61,946 bases of DNA from Methylophilaceae bacterium (GCA_017857755.1 JAFMCM010000006.1:1-61946); one strand, 5' to 3'; counted from the first letter of the stretch, positions 27,142 through 36,687 are shown. Notes: generated by a model from the sequence alone, not told the origin. Numbers and translations are program-made.

Positions 27142-27570
27142 ATGACGCGAGTGATTTTTTATTCTAATGTGAGTGATAAGCATGCGGCTTTGTTGGCGAT
27201 ATTGCGTAATGCGCTTACAAAAGGACATTCAATCACACTGTTTGCTGAAAATGAGCAGCGTGCACAAGCCTTGCATGCCGTCCTGTGGCAACAAGATAGC
27301 GCTAGTTTTTTGCCAAACGTATTAGCGAATAACCCGTTGGCGAGCTCGACGCCTGTTGTGATTGATTGGCAAGATGGTCAGCTGTGTCAGGATGATCTTT
27401 TAGTTAACCTGACACAACGACAATTAACGATTTTTAGTCGATTTAGACAGTTAATTGAGGTGGTGGGCGTTAATGAGGATGATAAAGAGTCAGCAAGAGC
27501 GCGTTTTAAATTTTATCGTGATAGGGGGTATGAGATTAAGCACTTTGAAGGCAGTAGTTTAATGGAGTGA
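27142..27570 (+). CDS. holC: DNA polymerase III chi subunit HolC
   Basis: HolC binds single-strand binding protein and, through HolD, the clamp loader, linking the replicase to SSB-coated DNA. The 142-residue protein has the expected start TRVIFYSNVSDKHAALLAILRNALTKGHSITLF, and ends with the conserved FSRFRQLIEVVGVNEDDKESARARFKFYRDRGYEIKHFE region. It lies directly after pepA, the usual place. The valS gene that often follows in other Proteobacteria is not here; an unrecognised coiled-coil gene takes that position. Confidence 0.92.
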   Translation: MTRVIFYSNVSDKHAALLAILRNALTKGHSITLFAENEQRAQALHAVLWQQDSASFLPNVLANNPLASSTPVVIDWQDGQLCQDDLLVNLTQRQLTIFSRFRQLIEVVGVNEDDKESARARFKFYRDRGYEIKHFEGSSLME

Positions 27571-27605
27571 TTATGATTAACCTTGTAGATTAGGTGGAAT
27601 ATATT

Positions 27606-28352
27606 TTGGCAGAAGATAAAATACCCGTATTAACAACAGTTTACAAACCAAAAGCAGACAAAAAGTCGAGCCCTGAAATAAGCGGTACAAAAGTGACAGC
27701 TGATTTAGTTGCACAAATCACTGCGCAAGTAAGAGTAAGATTGGAAGCTGAAATGACGGATTTTTTGCAAGACGGGCTCAAAAATGGAGCTACAAAAGCA
27801 CATCATGCTGTGATTGCATCAACACAGGACTTTGTTGATAAAACAAAAGCAGACCTCAGAACAGAAATACCAAGGATGTATCAAGAGAGTGTAAAGTTGG
27901 CACAAGTTGATACAGAGGCACTAAAACAATCAGCTTTGAATGAAGCTATAGCATTTGTTCGTAAAGAAATGGCTGATTTTCAAGTAAAAATTGTACAAGA
28001 CTATCAGACACAAATAAATGAAACATTAAAATCAATTGAACAGCGTGCGGAAGAAAATGCATCAGAGCAAATCGGCATCATGCATAGCCGAGTAAGCACT
28101 ATGCAGCAAGAAGCATTTGCAAAGTTAACAGATGATTTTTCAGAACAAAAAGACAGCATGCTCTATGCCGCCAGAGCTGAAATAAAATCGACTTTTGCCG
28201 GTCAGATGTCGGAAGGCCACGCATTATTGAAAGCCAATATTGAAGCAATTCTGAATAGTGCTATTCCTGGAATGGAATCACGCTTGCGTGAGCAGTTAGT
28301 AAGCGATTTGGAAGCCTTGTTGCTAAGAATTAAATTTACATTGCCTGATTAA
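27606..28352 (+). CDS. Uncharacterised coiled-coil protein downstream of holC
   Basis: I do not recognise a named family. The TTG at 27606 is the best start (MAEDKIPVLTTVYKP): AGGTGGA lies 7 nt upstream. This gives 248 residues; a GTG at 27594 is also in frame but overlaps that ribosome site. The first ~40 residues look extended; the rest is almost entirely charged amphipathic helix with heptad-like spacing and no transmembrane segment or signal. The C-terminal part (SRLREQLVSDLEALLLRIKFTLPD) is more hydrophobic. It may be a small structural or partner protein; the position after holC hints at nothing more. It overlaps the gcvH-like gene tail to tail by 4 bp. Confidence 0.65.
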   Translation: MAEDKIPVLTTVYKPKADKKSSPEISGTKVTADLVAQITAQVRVRLEAEMTDFLQDGLKNGATKAHHAVIASTQDFVDKTKADLRTEIPRMYQESVKLAQVDTEALKQSALNEAIAFVRKEMADFQVKIVQDYQTQINETLKSIEQRAEENASEQIGIMHSRVSTMQQEAFAKLTDDFSEQKDSMLYAARAEIKSTFAGQMSEGHALLKANIEAILNSAIPGMESRLREQLVSDLEALLLRIKFTLPD

Positions 28353-28729
28353 TCAATTAACTCAGCATAAGCTTGAGCGGTTAATAAGTGTATATCTTGG
28401 GTTGCATCAGCTGGTCTGAATTTAAAAATCCACGATGCATAAGGATGGTCATTAATAGACTCAGGCTGGTTGCTAAGCACTTCATTGACTGCCGTTACAA
28501 CACCATCTACAGGGGCATGCAGGTCGGAACCTGTTTTAACAGACTCTACCAATCCACAAGGTTTCCCTGCTACCAGAGTGTCGCCGACTGATGGGAACTC
28601 AATAAAAACAATATCCCCTAGCAAGTCTTGGGCGTAGTCTGTAATGCCAGCCAGCCAGATGCCGTCATCGGCTTCTTGCGTCCATAAATGTTCAGCAGTG
28701 TAGTATAAATCTGGAGGTAGTTTCATCAT
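28349..28729 (-). CDS. gcvH: GcvH-like lipoyl carrier protein
   Basis: This protein of ~126 residues has the GcvH fold: PPDLYYTAEHLWTQ at the start, LAGITDYAQDLLGDIVFIEFPSVGDTL, then the lipoyl-lysine hairpin GLVESVKTGSDLHAPVDGVV with the modified Lys in ESVK, and a C-terminal helical part. In the glycine cleavage system H shuttles the aminomethyl group between P, T and L proteins. No gcvP or gcvT is nearby, and TGSDLH replaces the usual xASDI/L text after the Lys. It could therefore be the canonical H protein encoded apart, or a dedicated lipoyl carrier of the LbpA kind used in sulfur oxidation. The start is one of two adjacent ATGs (28729 or 28726). Confidence 0.8.
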   Translation of the reverse strand: MMKLPPDLYYTAEHLWTQEADDGIWLAGITDYAQDLLGDIVFIEFPSVGDTLVAGKPCGLVESVKTGSDLHAPVDGVVTAVNEVLSNQPESINDHPYASWIFKFRPADATQDIHLLTAQAYAELID

Positions 28730-28920
28730 TAAAATCAAACAGCATCTTTAAGTTAAAAAAGGGTATTTTCTCATAAATCATTCATAGTAGGTCAGTTGAA
28801 ATAAGTTAGTCGAAGTATAGACTTAAATGATTTTTTATAAATCACTAATAACTAATTGACGCATAATAGTTATTTGGATATTATAAACTCAACTTTTTTG
28901 ATTGTGGCCAAGGGTTGTCT

Positions 28921-29844
28921 GTGAACTGTTTTTCTAAAAAATACATGCTTTTTCTCTTAGTCTTGTCACTTGCATTTGTACCTGTAGAGCCGTTGATGCT
29001 ACATGTGTATGCAAAAGATTTAGTTGAGCATTATGACGGCAGCTCTGTCCCTAATCTGTCCTCAGATAAAGCCTTAGTGGTTAACCAAAACACAGGGGTA
29101 GTAAAGTATGCAAAAAACAGCAGTATCGCTACGCCCATCGCTTCCATCACTAAATTAATGACAGCCATGGTTGTATTGGATGCGCGACAGTCTTTTGATG
29201 AAACAATTAATATCTCACAACAAGATGTTGATACGATTAAAAACACGAGATCAAGACTAACGGTTGGCACCAAATTAAGCCGTGGCGATATGTTTAAATT
29301 AGCGCTGATGTCATCTGAGAATAGAGCAGCTTTTTCACTGGCGCGGCATTATCCTGGTGGGCAGGCGGCTTTTGTAAAAGCTATGAACACAAAAGCGCTT
29401 ATATTGGGTTTAGTGCATACGCATTTTGTTGAACCAACAGGCCTCATGTATCAAAATACATCAACAGCAGAAGACTTATACAGTTTAGTCGCAGCTGCTT
29501 ACCAATACCCAGAAATCCGGAACGCTACCACGACAGCATCCTATCAAATTAGTATTAATGGGCGTAGGAAGCCATTGGAATTTAAAAATACCAACAAACT
29601 AGTAAGGGAAGGCGATTGGGATATTGGCTTATCAAAAACAGGCTATATTAATGAAGCTGGACGTTGTTTAGTGATGCAGACGACCGTTGAGGGAGAGCCG
29701 TTAATTGTAGTATTTTTAGATGCAGCGGGTAGTAACAAACGTATTGGGGATGCGAACCGTATCCGCAAGTGGATAGAGTACAATCATGCCAATGCCATAG
29801 TTGCCGATGGAGGCAATTATCAACGCAGAGCCAATATCAATTAA
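28921..29844 (+). CDS. pbpG: D-alanyl-D-alanine endopeptidase, PBP7/8-like
   Basis: This low-molecular-weight penicillin-binding protein cleaves peptide cross-links in peptidoglycan in the periplasm. It has a signal sequence (hydrophobic residues ~8-25) and the three serine-DD-peptidase motifs in order: SITK (SxxK), SEN (SxN) and KTG in LSKTGYINEAGRC. The 307-residue length fits PBP7. The start is taken as GTG 28921, which lies 6 nt after an AGGG; a TTG at 28915 in frame would leave no spacing for that site. An ampD gene elsewhere in the window serves the same wall-recycling theme, but it is not linked. Confidence 0.9.
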   Translation: MNCFSKKYMLFLLVLSLAFVPVEPLMLHVYAKDLVEHYDGSSVPNLSSDKALVVNQNTGVVKYAKNSSIATPIASITKLMTAMVVLDARQSFDETINISQQDVDTIKNTRSRLTVGTKLSRGDMFKLALMSSENRAAFSLARHYPGGQAAFVKAMNTKALILGLVHTHFVEPTGLMYQNTSTAEDLYSLVAAAYQYPEIRNATTTASYQISINGRRKPLEFKNTNKLVREGDWDIGLSKTGYINEAGRCLVMQTTVEGEPLIVVFLDAAGSNKRIGDANRIRKWIEYNHANAIVADGGNYQRRANIN

Positions 29845-29959
29845 TCATCTCATCGGCCGTCCGTGATATGCGAGTGTTTTTTGTGGACACTGCTTTCATT
29901 AAACTAATGGCTTTATCAAAGCAACGCTCAATCGGTTGACTGCACACTTGAGTGTTTAA

Positions 29960-32524
29960 CTAAGCTTTCTTTGCTGTTGTTTTTTTAGGTGCGGCTTTTT
30001 TGGCCACTGGTTTTTTGGTGGTCGTTTTAGCAGGTACTTTCTTTGCGGCTGCTCTTTTCGGTGTTTTCTTAGCAGGAGTGCCTTTGGCTTCTTTTTCTGC
30101 TAATAAGCCAATCGCTTCTTCAAACGTTAATTCTTCAGGCGTTATGCTTTTTGGCAAGGTTGCACGTATTTTCTTATGTTGAACATAAGGGCCATAACGA
30201 CCGTCAAACACTTCAACACGACCTTCGCCTGATGGGTGCTCACCCAAGTCTGCAATCGGTGCTGGACCTGTATTTGCTTGCGCCATCAATTCAATTGCCG
30301 CTGCTTGGTCAATGGTAAAAACGCTTAATGTTTTCGGAATCGATTTAAATTTTCCATCATGATTCACATAAGGGCCAAAACGACCAATGTTCGCAACAAT
30401 CTTTTTATTAGTGACGGGATGCAAACCTAAATCGCGTGGAAGTGATAGCAGCATATTTGCCACTTCAAGATTCAGATCGGCGATTGGAATCTCTTTAGGA
30501 ATACTTACGCGTTTTGGTTTTTTCTTTTCACCTTCAATTACTTCACCTAATTGAATATAAGGGCCGTAAGGACCATTCATTAAAAAGATGGTTTTATCTG
30601 TTTCTGTATCAGTCCCAATTACTACAGGGTCAGCGCCGAGTTCTGCAGCGCCATTGCTACTGCGTTTGTAATCACACTTGGGGTCATCGTTATAACCTGT
30701 ACAACCAATAAACGTGCCATAGCGGCTTAGTTGTTTTTGTAGTTGTTTGCCACATTTAGGGCACATTTCATCAATTAGCTCATTACCTGGTCGATCAACA
30801 TCGGCCTTATTGGTTACTTGCTGATTAAAGCCCTGCCAAAATTCATCCATCAGCGGCACCCACTCTTGGGTACCTTCTGCCACGTTATCTAAAGCAGTTT
30901 CTAAATTCGCAGTAAAGTCATAATCAACATACTTTGTGAAATGCTCAGTTAAGAATTTAGTCACCACGCGCCCAACATCCGTAGGGGTAAAGCGCTTTTT
31001 ATCTAATAAAACATATTCACGATCTTGTAAGGTGCTGATAATGCTAGCATAAGTAGAAGGGCGACCAATACCGTACTCTTCTAACGTTTTGACTAAGCTG
31101 GCTTCACCATAGCGTGGTGGTGGCTCGGTGAAATGTTGGTCGCCATAAATCTTCTCAACCTCTAATACTTCACCTGTTTCTAAACGAGGTAATTTTGCTT
31201 CGGCGTCATCATCTTCCGCGCTATCTGTTCCCTCTTTATATACCGCAATAAAGCCTGGGAATATCAAAGTCTGACCACTAGCACGGAATAAATTAGCCTC
31301 AGAACCTACACTCAAATCAACACTCACTGCATCAAAAATAGCTGGTGTCATTTGACAAGCCAATGTCCGCTTCCAAATCATTTCATACAACTTAAACTGC
31401 TCATCATTTAAATATTGACGAATAGCGGTTGGTGTACGGGATATATCAGTAGGTCGCACCGCTTCATGTGCTTCTTGTGCATTTTTTGCTTTTGTTTTGT
31501 AAGCAATCGGCATTTTAGGTAGATAATCAGCATCAAAATGTTTTTTTACATGGTCGCGAATCTGTGCGATGGCTTCACTCGCCAAGCTCAAAGAATCGGT
31601 GCGCATATAAGTAATCAACCCCACTGTTCCGCTACCCACATCAACACCTTCATAAAGCTGCTGTGCAATCCGCATTGCGCGGCTAGTGGTAAAGCCAAGC
31701 TTACGTACTGCCTCTTGTTGCAAGGTTGAAGTGGTAAATGGCGGCGCAGGGCTACGTTTACGTTGTTTTTTCTCGACGCGGGAAACCGTTGTTTTACCTG
31801 CACTCGTTAGCAATAATTTACCTACGATATCCGACTGTTGATCATGATTGATCACAGAGAACTGTTCAATTTTTTCACCGTTTAGCTGAATCAATTTTGC
31901 GTTAAAACGATGCTGATGTTTTAACGCATCTAAATGAATGCTCCAATATTCTTGGCTTTTAAAGGCCTCAATCTCTAATTCGCGCTCTACAATCAAGCGT
32001 AAGGCGGGGCTCTGCACACGTCCAGCGGACAATCCGCGACGAATTTTTTTCCATAATAATGGCGATAAGTTAAAGCCAACTAAATAATCCAGTGCACGCC
32101 TTGCTTGCTGCGCATTCACCAAGTCCATCGCAATATCACGAGGATGGTCAATCGCATCTTGCACCGCTTTTTTGGTAATTTGATTAAACTCCACGCGTTT
32201 GAGTAATTTATTCTTAAGTAGTTTTTTTTCAGCCAAAATCTCAGCAATGTGCCAAGAAATCGCCTCACCTTCACGGTCGGGATCGGTTGCGAGATAAACG
32301 CTATCAGCTTGTTTTACCGCCTTGGTAATGGCATCCATATGCTTTTTGTTGCGCTCAATAATTTCATATTTCATCGCAAATAGATGATCAGGGTCAACAG
32401 CGCCAGTCTTCGGAATCAAATCCCGCACATGACCATACGAAGCCAGTACCTCAAAATCATTTCCGAGGTATTTTTTTAGTGTTTTAGCTTTTGAGGGCGA
32501 TTCAACGATGAGTAATTTAGACAT
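29960..32524 (-). CDS. topA: DNA topoisomerase I with lysine-rich tail
   Basis: TopA relaxes negatively supercoiled DNA by single-strand passage. The 854-residue protein starts with the Toprim domain (KLLIVESPSKAKTLKKYLG, then ATDPDREGEAISWH). The catalytic Tyr is in GLITYMRTDSLSL, and a C-terminal four-cysteine zinc domain has CPKCGKQ and GCTGYNDDPKC. Further topoisomerase C-terminal repeats carry FGPYVNHDGKFKSIPK and YGPYVQHKKIRATLPK. The last ~42 residues consist almost only of Lys, Ala, Thr and Pro, like a histone H1 tail. Several such basic TopA tails are known to help DNA binding. It is transcribed alone; ttcA follows upstream on the same strand. Confidence 0.95.
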   Translation of the reverse strand: MSKLLIVESPSKAKTLKKYLGNDFEVLASYGHVRDLIPKTGAVDPDHLFAMKYEIIERNKKHMDAITKAVKQADSVYLATDPDREGEAISWHIAEILAEKKLLKNKLLKRVEFNQITKKAVQDAIDHPRDIAMDLVNAQQARRALDYLVGFNLSPLLWKKIRRGLSAGRVQSPALRLIVERELEIEAFKSQEYWSIHLDALKHQHRFNAKLIQLNGEKIEQFSVINHDQQSDIVGKLLLTSAGKTTVSRVEKKQRKRSPAPPFTTSTLQQEAVRKLGFTTSRAMRIAQQLYEGVDVGSGTVGLITYMRTDSLSLASEAIAQIRDHVKKHFDADYLPKMPIAYKTKAKNAQEAHEAVRPTDISRTPTAIRQYLNDEQFKLYEMIWKRTLACQMTPAIFDAVSVDLSVGSEANLFRASGQTLIFPGFIAVYKEGTDSAEDDDAEAKLPRLETGEVLEVEKIYGDQHFTEPPPRYGEASLVKTLEEYGIGRPSTYASIISTLQDREYVLLDKKRFTPTDVGRVVTKFLTEHFTKYVDYDFTANLETALDNVAEGTQEWVPLMDEFWQGFNQQVTNKADVDRPGNELIDEMCPKCGKQLQKQLSRYGTFIGCTGYNDDPKCDYKRSSNGAAELGADPVVIGTDTETDKTIFLMNGPYGPYIQLGEVIEGEKKKPKRVSIPKEIPIADLNLEVANMLLSLPRDLGLHPVTNKKIVANIGRFGPYVNHDGKFKSIPKTLSVFTIDQAAAIELMAQANTGPAPIADLGEHPSGEGRVEVFDGRYGPYVQHKKIRATLPKSITPEELTFEEAIGLLAEKEAKGTPAKKTPKRAAAKKVPAKTTTKKPVAKKAAPKKTTAKKA

Positions 32525-32639
32525 TGATTAAAATTTGATTGCTAACAAAAATATAGATAGTTGCCTAGATAATAGCAAGCAAAAGTGGAATTGCAAGCAA
32601 ATTCAATGAAGCGAGCGCTAAAAAAGCCTTAAAGTTATG

Positions 32640-33545
32640 TTAATTGCGCTTAAATTCAATGCGATTGCCAATCTCGCTGGCAATATTCAGCGCAGCTCCC
32701 TCATTGGCAATATCACTAAATAGGGTGTCTTCATCTGCCGGCTTGGCTTGGCTGAGGCCTTTAAAATCATATAAGTTGAAATCCCCGAGATGCGAAGGTT
32801 CTACGTTTGCAATTGCTCTAAAGATATTATTGATACGGCCTGGCTGCTCGCGCTCCCAAGTTTGCAGCATAGTCTTAATATTTTGGCGCTGCAAGTTTTC
32901 TTGGCTACCACACAAATTACACGGGATAATCGGAAAATTCATTCCGCGCGCATAGGACGCAATGTCTTTCTCACTGCAATAAGCCAATGGGCGGATTACA
33001 ATATTCTGCTGGTCGTTCGTTGATAGCTTAGGAGGCATCGCCTTCATTTTAGCGCCAAAAAACATATTCAAGAACAAAGTTTCTACAATATCATCACGGT
33101 GATGTCCCAACGCAATCTTAGTCGCGCCTACTTTTTTAGCAGTGGTGTAAATCACCCCACGGCGCAAGCGTGAGCAGAGCGAGCAAGTCGTCTTGCCTTC
33201 AGGAATCTTTTCTTTTACTACCGAATAGGTATCAGCCTCCACAATGCGGTAATCCACCCCCAGCTGCTCAAAATACGCAGGTAAAATATGCTCAGGGAAG
33301 CCTGGTTGCTTTTGGTCAAGATTCATTGCAATCAGCTTGAAATGAATCGGCGCTCTCTCTTGCAAAGCCAATAACATCATCAGCATAGTAAAGCTATCTT
33401 TACCACCGCTCATACACACCAAAACCGTATCGCCATCTTCCACCATATTGTAGTCACCGATTGCCTTACCCGTCGCGCTTATCAATTGATTGCGCAACTT
33501 CAGGAAATTGTTACTGGCATTTTCGGGATAGTGTTGAGTTTTCAT
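32640..33545 (-). CDS. ttcA: tRNA 2-thiocytidine biosynthesis protein TtcA
   Basis: TtcA inserts sulfur at C32 of certain tRNAs, using ATP to adenylate the base and an Fe-S cluster. The 301-residue protein has the PP-loop [10 protein letters not shown] and the two CxxC motifs CSLC and CNLC that supply cluster cysteines, with [28 protein letters not shown] between them. There is no visible Shine-Dalgarno sequence. A TATAAT on the minus strand (33559-33554) ends only 8 bases before the ATG, so the mRNA may be nearly leaderless. Identification is firm. Confidence 0.95.
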   Translation of the reverse strand: MKTQHYPENASNNFLKLRNQLISATGKAIGDYNMVEDGDTVLVCMSGGKDSFTMLMMLLALQERAPIHFKLIAMNLDQKQPGFPEHILPAYFEQLGVDYRIVEADTYSVVKEKIPEGKTTCSLCSRLRRGVIYTTAKKVGATKIALGHHRDDIVETLFLNMFFGAKMKAMPPKLSTNDQQNIVIRPLAYCSEKDIASYARGMNFPIIPCNLCGSQENLQRQNIKTMLQTWEREQPGRINNIFRAIANVEPSHLGDFNLYDFKGLSQAKPADEDTLFSDIANEGAALNIASEIGNRIEFKRN

Positions 33546-33920
33546 GGATGGGGATTATAGCTTAAAAGAAAAATGGTAGTGATTAAGCAAATGGTTGGAA
33601 CTGTGAGTGCAAGTTTTTTCTGTATGTCAAAATGGTTTGAAATATGATGTGTACTGCACTAATCCAGATGAAACTTTAGCTTGACATCAGTTTGCTGGTA
33701 CCTACAAAAGCCCAACTCAAAAAATCCATGTGATGAGTGACGCTAACGTTATCGGCGCCAATTCAGCATAAAACACGATACTCACAAGGTTTAATTTGAC
33801 TTAGGTTGAGCACTCAGCAAAGCGTGAATCACTACTGTCAGGTGATGAGCGAATGTACTTTAATTGGCACATCAATGCACCAATGATTATGTTGGGTTTA
33901 GAAGGCCATGCCGCTGATTC
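33546..33920. other. 375-bp stretch without a recognisable gene
   Basis: This stretch lies between ttcA and the pteridine reductase gene. On the plus strand one frame runs with only a few stop codons from about 33603 into the start of the reductase gene, including a short frame from ATG 33853 after an AGGTGATG. The translated text matches nothing I recognise. It may be a decayed gene or chance; no repeat, tRNA or terminator stands out apart from the ttcA promoter region at its left end. Confidence 0.3.
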
Positions 33921-34673
33921 TTATAAATTAATCGATCTGCCACCATCAACAGCTAATATATGCCCAGTGATAAACGGAGCATCGGCGACTAAGAATTTTA
34001 CCGCTTTTGCAATGTCGGTTGGGTTGCCTATGCATTTGAGTAGGGTTTGTGAAATAACCCGTTTGCGGTATTCCTCGTCAAACTCTTGATTATTTTCTGG
34101 CCAGAGCACAGGGCCAGGAGCAACCGCGTTGACGCGCACTTCAGGGCTGAGTTCTTGCGCGAGCGATTTGGTTAGTGTGACTAGGCCTGCTTTGGCGACG
34201 CTGTAAACCACGTAGCCTTTTTTGGGGCTTTCAACATGCATATCGGTAATATTGACGATGCAACCATGAGTTTTTTTAAGCGCTTGTGCAGCTGCTTGCG
34301 ATAAAAAAGTGGGTGCTTTTAAATTACTACCAATTAGATCTTGCCAGTTTTCTTCATTAATCTTGCCTATTGGGGTTGGTTTATAGGTTGATGCGTTATT
34401 AATGAGAATATCGAGCTGTCCAAATTGTTTGGTGGTTTCACTGATAAGATTACTGAGTTTATCCGTATCCAGCAAATTACCTTGAATGATGCTAACACTG
34501 TTGGCGCGATTGAAATTAAGCTCTGCTTGCAATGCTTCTGCAGCTTGCTTGGAAGTGTTGTAGTGAATCATCAGGCTGGCACCGTGGGCATGTAACTCGC
34601 GACTAATGGCCGCACCAACTCGCTTTGCGCCTCCCGTGATTAGGACAACTTTATTTTGTAAATTTGAGCTCAA
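33921..34673 (-). CDS. Pteridine reductase-like short-chain dehydrogenase
   Basis: The protein is an SDR of the pteridine/dihydromonapterin reductase group (FolM/PTR1), which reduces pterins with NADPH. It shows VVLITGGAKRVGAAISREL (cofactor loop with the Arg of this subgroup) and the NNAS motif in ILINNASTYKPTPIG. The catalytic YxxxK is in VVYSVAKAGLVTL, and INL closes the chain. I place the start at the TTG at 34673 (LSSNLQNKVV), giving 250 residues. An upstream ATG at 34763 would add 30 residues, would overlap the divergent gene, and would lie ahead of the TATAAT (34706-34701) on this strand. Substrate is inferred from subgroup only. Confidence 0.82.
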   Translation of the reverse strand: MSSNLQNKVVLITGGAKRVGAAISRELHAHGASLMIHYNTSKQAAEALQAELNFNRANSVSIIQGNLLDTDKLSNLISETTKQFGQLDILINNASTYKPTPIGKINEENWQDLIGSNLKAPTFLSQAAAQALKKTHGCIVNITDMHVESPKKGYVVYSVAKAGLVTLTKSLAQELSPEVRVNAVAPGPVLWPENNQEFDEEYRKRVISQTLLKCIGNPTDIAKAVKFLVADAPFITGHILAVDGGRSINL

Positions 34674-34700
34674 TTGCTTGTTCGCCTTTGTTTGAAAAAT

Positions 34701-34708
34701 ATTATAAT
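34701..34708. promoter_or_regulatory. Shared palindromic -10 box for divergent genes
   Basis: ATTATAAT reads TATAAT on both strands (34703-34708 plus, 34706-34701 minus), directly between the pteridine reductase and MidA-like genes. For the minus gene it leaves a leader of about 20 nt before TTG 34673. For the plus gene it is only 5 bp from ATG 34714, so either that gene uses another promoter or its start is different. Confidence 0.4.
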
Positions 34709-34713
34709 GACGG

Positions 34714-35928
34714 ATGTCTACATCATCTGACCGTAATGTATCTAGGCTTCTTTCGCCTAGCACCCATTTACCAATACCCTCACCAGAGTTAAGTCTCTAT
34801 AGCCAACAATTATCTGATTTAGTTCAGAAAAAAATAGCTCAATCAGGTGGATGGATTTCATTTTCAGAATTTATGCATATGGCATTGTATACGCCTATGC
34901 TTGGTTATTATAGCGGTGGATTGCCTAAATTCGGCACCAATCAAAATGGCGGCGGTGATTTTGTTACTGCGCCACAAATCACACCATTGTTTGCGCGGGC
35001 GCTGGCAAAGCAAGTAGGGCATGTGATTGCCGTTACGAGGGGTGACGTTTTAGAGCTGGGTGCAGGTACAGGCCAGCTTGCGGCAGACTTATTGCTAGCT
35101 TTAGCTGACTTATCACAACTACCAAAACATTATTTTATTCTAGAAGTGAGTAGTCACTTGCGTAAAGTGCAGCGTGAGAACTTACAGAAAAAATTACCCG
35201 AATCTTTATTTGAAAAAATTGTTTGGTTCGATAAGTTACCAAAGAATTTTGTTGGCATGCTGTTAGGCAATGAAGTGCTGGATGCGATTCCCGTTCATTT
35301 GCTAGTAAAAAAAGCCGATGGATTATATGAACGTGGCGTTCGGTTTGATATGAGCTTTCATTGGCAAGAGCGGTCTCTGCAAGATGAGCGCTTGCTTGAG
35401 TCGGTTGATGTGGATCGCTGGCCAAACGCTTATTTGACGGAAGTGTGCCCAGCCGCGAATGGGCTAATCAAGAGTTTAGCTGCAGCGCTTGAAGCAGGCG
35501 CAATACTGATGATTGACTATGGTTTTTCTGCCAGTGAGTTTTATCATCCGCAACGTAATCAAGGTACTTTAATGTGCCATTACCAACACTATGCCCACAG
35601 CAATCCGCTCATCCATATTGGTTTGCAAGACATTACCGCGCATGTGAATTTTAGTGCGATTGCACAAGCTGGTTTGGATGGGGGATTGGATTTTTATGGA
35701 TACACAACACAAGCACAATTTCTAATGAACTGTGGTTTATTGGATTTATTAGCTAAAGAGTCGCCTGAACATATTGAGCGATATGCGCCAATGACAGCGG
35801 CGGTGCAAAAATTATTATCGCCATCGGAAATGGGTGATTTGTTTAAAGTGATTGCGTTTACGAAAAGCTTAAGTGATGACTTTGCATTGCTGGGGTTTGT
35901 TGATGGCGATAAGTCCCATACTCTCTAG
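34714..35928 (+). CDS. MidA/NDUFAF7-family SAM-dependent methyltransferase
   Basis: The 404-residue protein belongs to PF02636. It has the N-terminal [30 protein letters not shown], followed by [18 protein letters not shown], the SAM-binding [17 protein letters not shown], and [13 protein letters not shown]. The mitochondrial relative NDUFAF7 dimethylates an arginine of complex I; bacterial members are assumed to be protein arginine methyltransferases, but the target here is unknown. The exact start is uncertain because of the promoter-like box 5 bp upstream. The trmB gene begins 14 bp after the stop. Confidence 0.85.
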   Translation: MSTSSDRNVSRLLSPSTHLPIPSPELSLYSQQLSDLVQKKIAQSGGWISFSEFMHMALYTPMLGYYSGGLPKFGTNQNGGGDFVTAPQITPLFARALAKQVGHVIAVTRGDVLELGAGTGQLAADLLLALADLSQLPKHYFILEVSSHLRKVQRENLQKKLPESLFEKIVWFDKLPKNFVGMLLGNEVLDAIPVHLLVKKADGLYERGVRFDMSFHWQERSLQDERLLESVDVDRWPNAYLTEVCPAANGLIKSLAAALEAGAILMIDYGFSASEFYHPQRNQGTLMCHYQHYAHSNPLIHIGLQDITAHVNFSAIAQAGLDGGLDFYGYTTQAQFLMNCGLLDLLAKESPEHIERYAPMTAAVQKLLSPSEMGDLFKVIAFTKSLSDDFALLGFVDGDKSHTL

Positions 35929-35941
35929 TATAATCTCCTCT

Positions 35942-36673
35942 ATGACTAATCAAGATAAAAACCCTATTTACCAACGTCGCGTTTTTGAACAAAGTGAGGA
36001 CCCGACTAACCGTAAGATTCGTAGTTTTGTACTGCGGCAGGGGCGTTTAACCCCTGCGCAGGAGCGTGCGTTTGCATCTGGCTGGCCTGCTTATGGCTTG
36101 GAATATCAAAAAGAAACATTGGATTTAAACCAAACATTCGGCCGCGCTGAAACTCAGAAGGTACTGGAAATTGGTTTTGGTATGGGAGATGCGACAGCAA
36201 AAATTGCACAAACCTTACCTGAGTATGATTTTTTAGCTGTTGAAGTGCATGCGCCTGGCGTAGGTGCGTTGCTGAAATTAATCCAAGAGACGGGTATTGA
36301 TAACATTCGAATTATTCAACATGATGCGGTTGAAGTGCTTAATAATATGTTGGCTGATGATTCTTTGGATGGTGTGCATATTTTTTTCCCTGATCCTTGG
36401 CATAAAAAACGCCATAATAAACGTCGCTTGATTCAAGCGGAGTTTATAAAGCTGTTGTCTAGCAAGCTGAAAGTGGGTGCTTACATTCATGTGGCAACCG
36501 ATTGGCAGGAGTATGCGCAATGGGTGCTGGAGGTGTTGTCAGCCGAAAAGATGCTGAAGAATACGGCAGAAGATTATGCAGAGAAACCCAGTTATAGGCC
36601 GTTAACCAAATTTGAAACCCGTGGGATTAAGCTTGGTCACGGCGTTTGGGATTTGGTTTTTAAAAAGCGCTAA
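35942..36673 (+). CDS. trmB: tRNA (guanine-N7-)-methyltransferase TrmB
   Basis: TrmB makes m7G46 in the variable loop of tRNAs with SAM. From ATG 35942 ([13 protein letters not shown]) the protein has 243 residues, close to the E. coli length of 239. An upstream in-frame ATG at 35873 would overlap the preceding gene by 56 bp and is rejected. Motifs: [29 protein letters not shown] (SAM loop), [10 protein letters not shown], and [18 protein letters not shown], the family signature. A TATAAT at 35929-35934 ends 7 bases before the ATG and no Shine-Dalgarno sequence is visible, so the transcript from that box would be leaderless. Confidence 0.95.
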   Translation: MTNQDKNPIYQRRVFEQSEDPTNRKIRSFVLRQGRLTPAQERAFASGWPAYGLEYQKETLDLNQTFGRAETQKVLEIGFGMGDATAKIAQTLPEYDFLAVEVHAPGVGALLKLIQETGIDNIRIIQHDAVEVLNNMLADDSLDGVHIFFPDPWHKKRHNKRRLIQAEFIKLLSSKLKVGAYIHVATDWQEYAQWVLEVLSAEKMLKNTAEDYAEKPSYRPLTKFETRGIKLGHGVWDLVFKKR

Positions 36674-36687
36674 ATTCAGCGCCTTAA

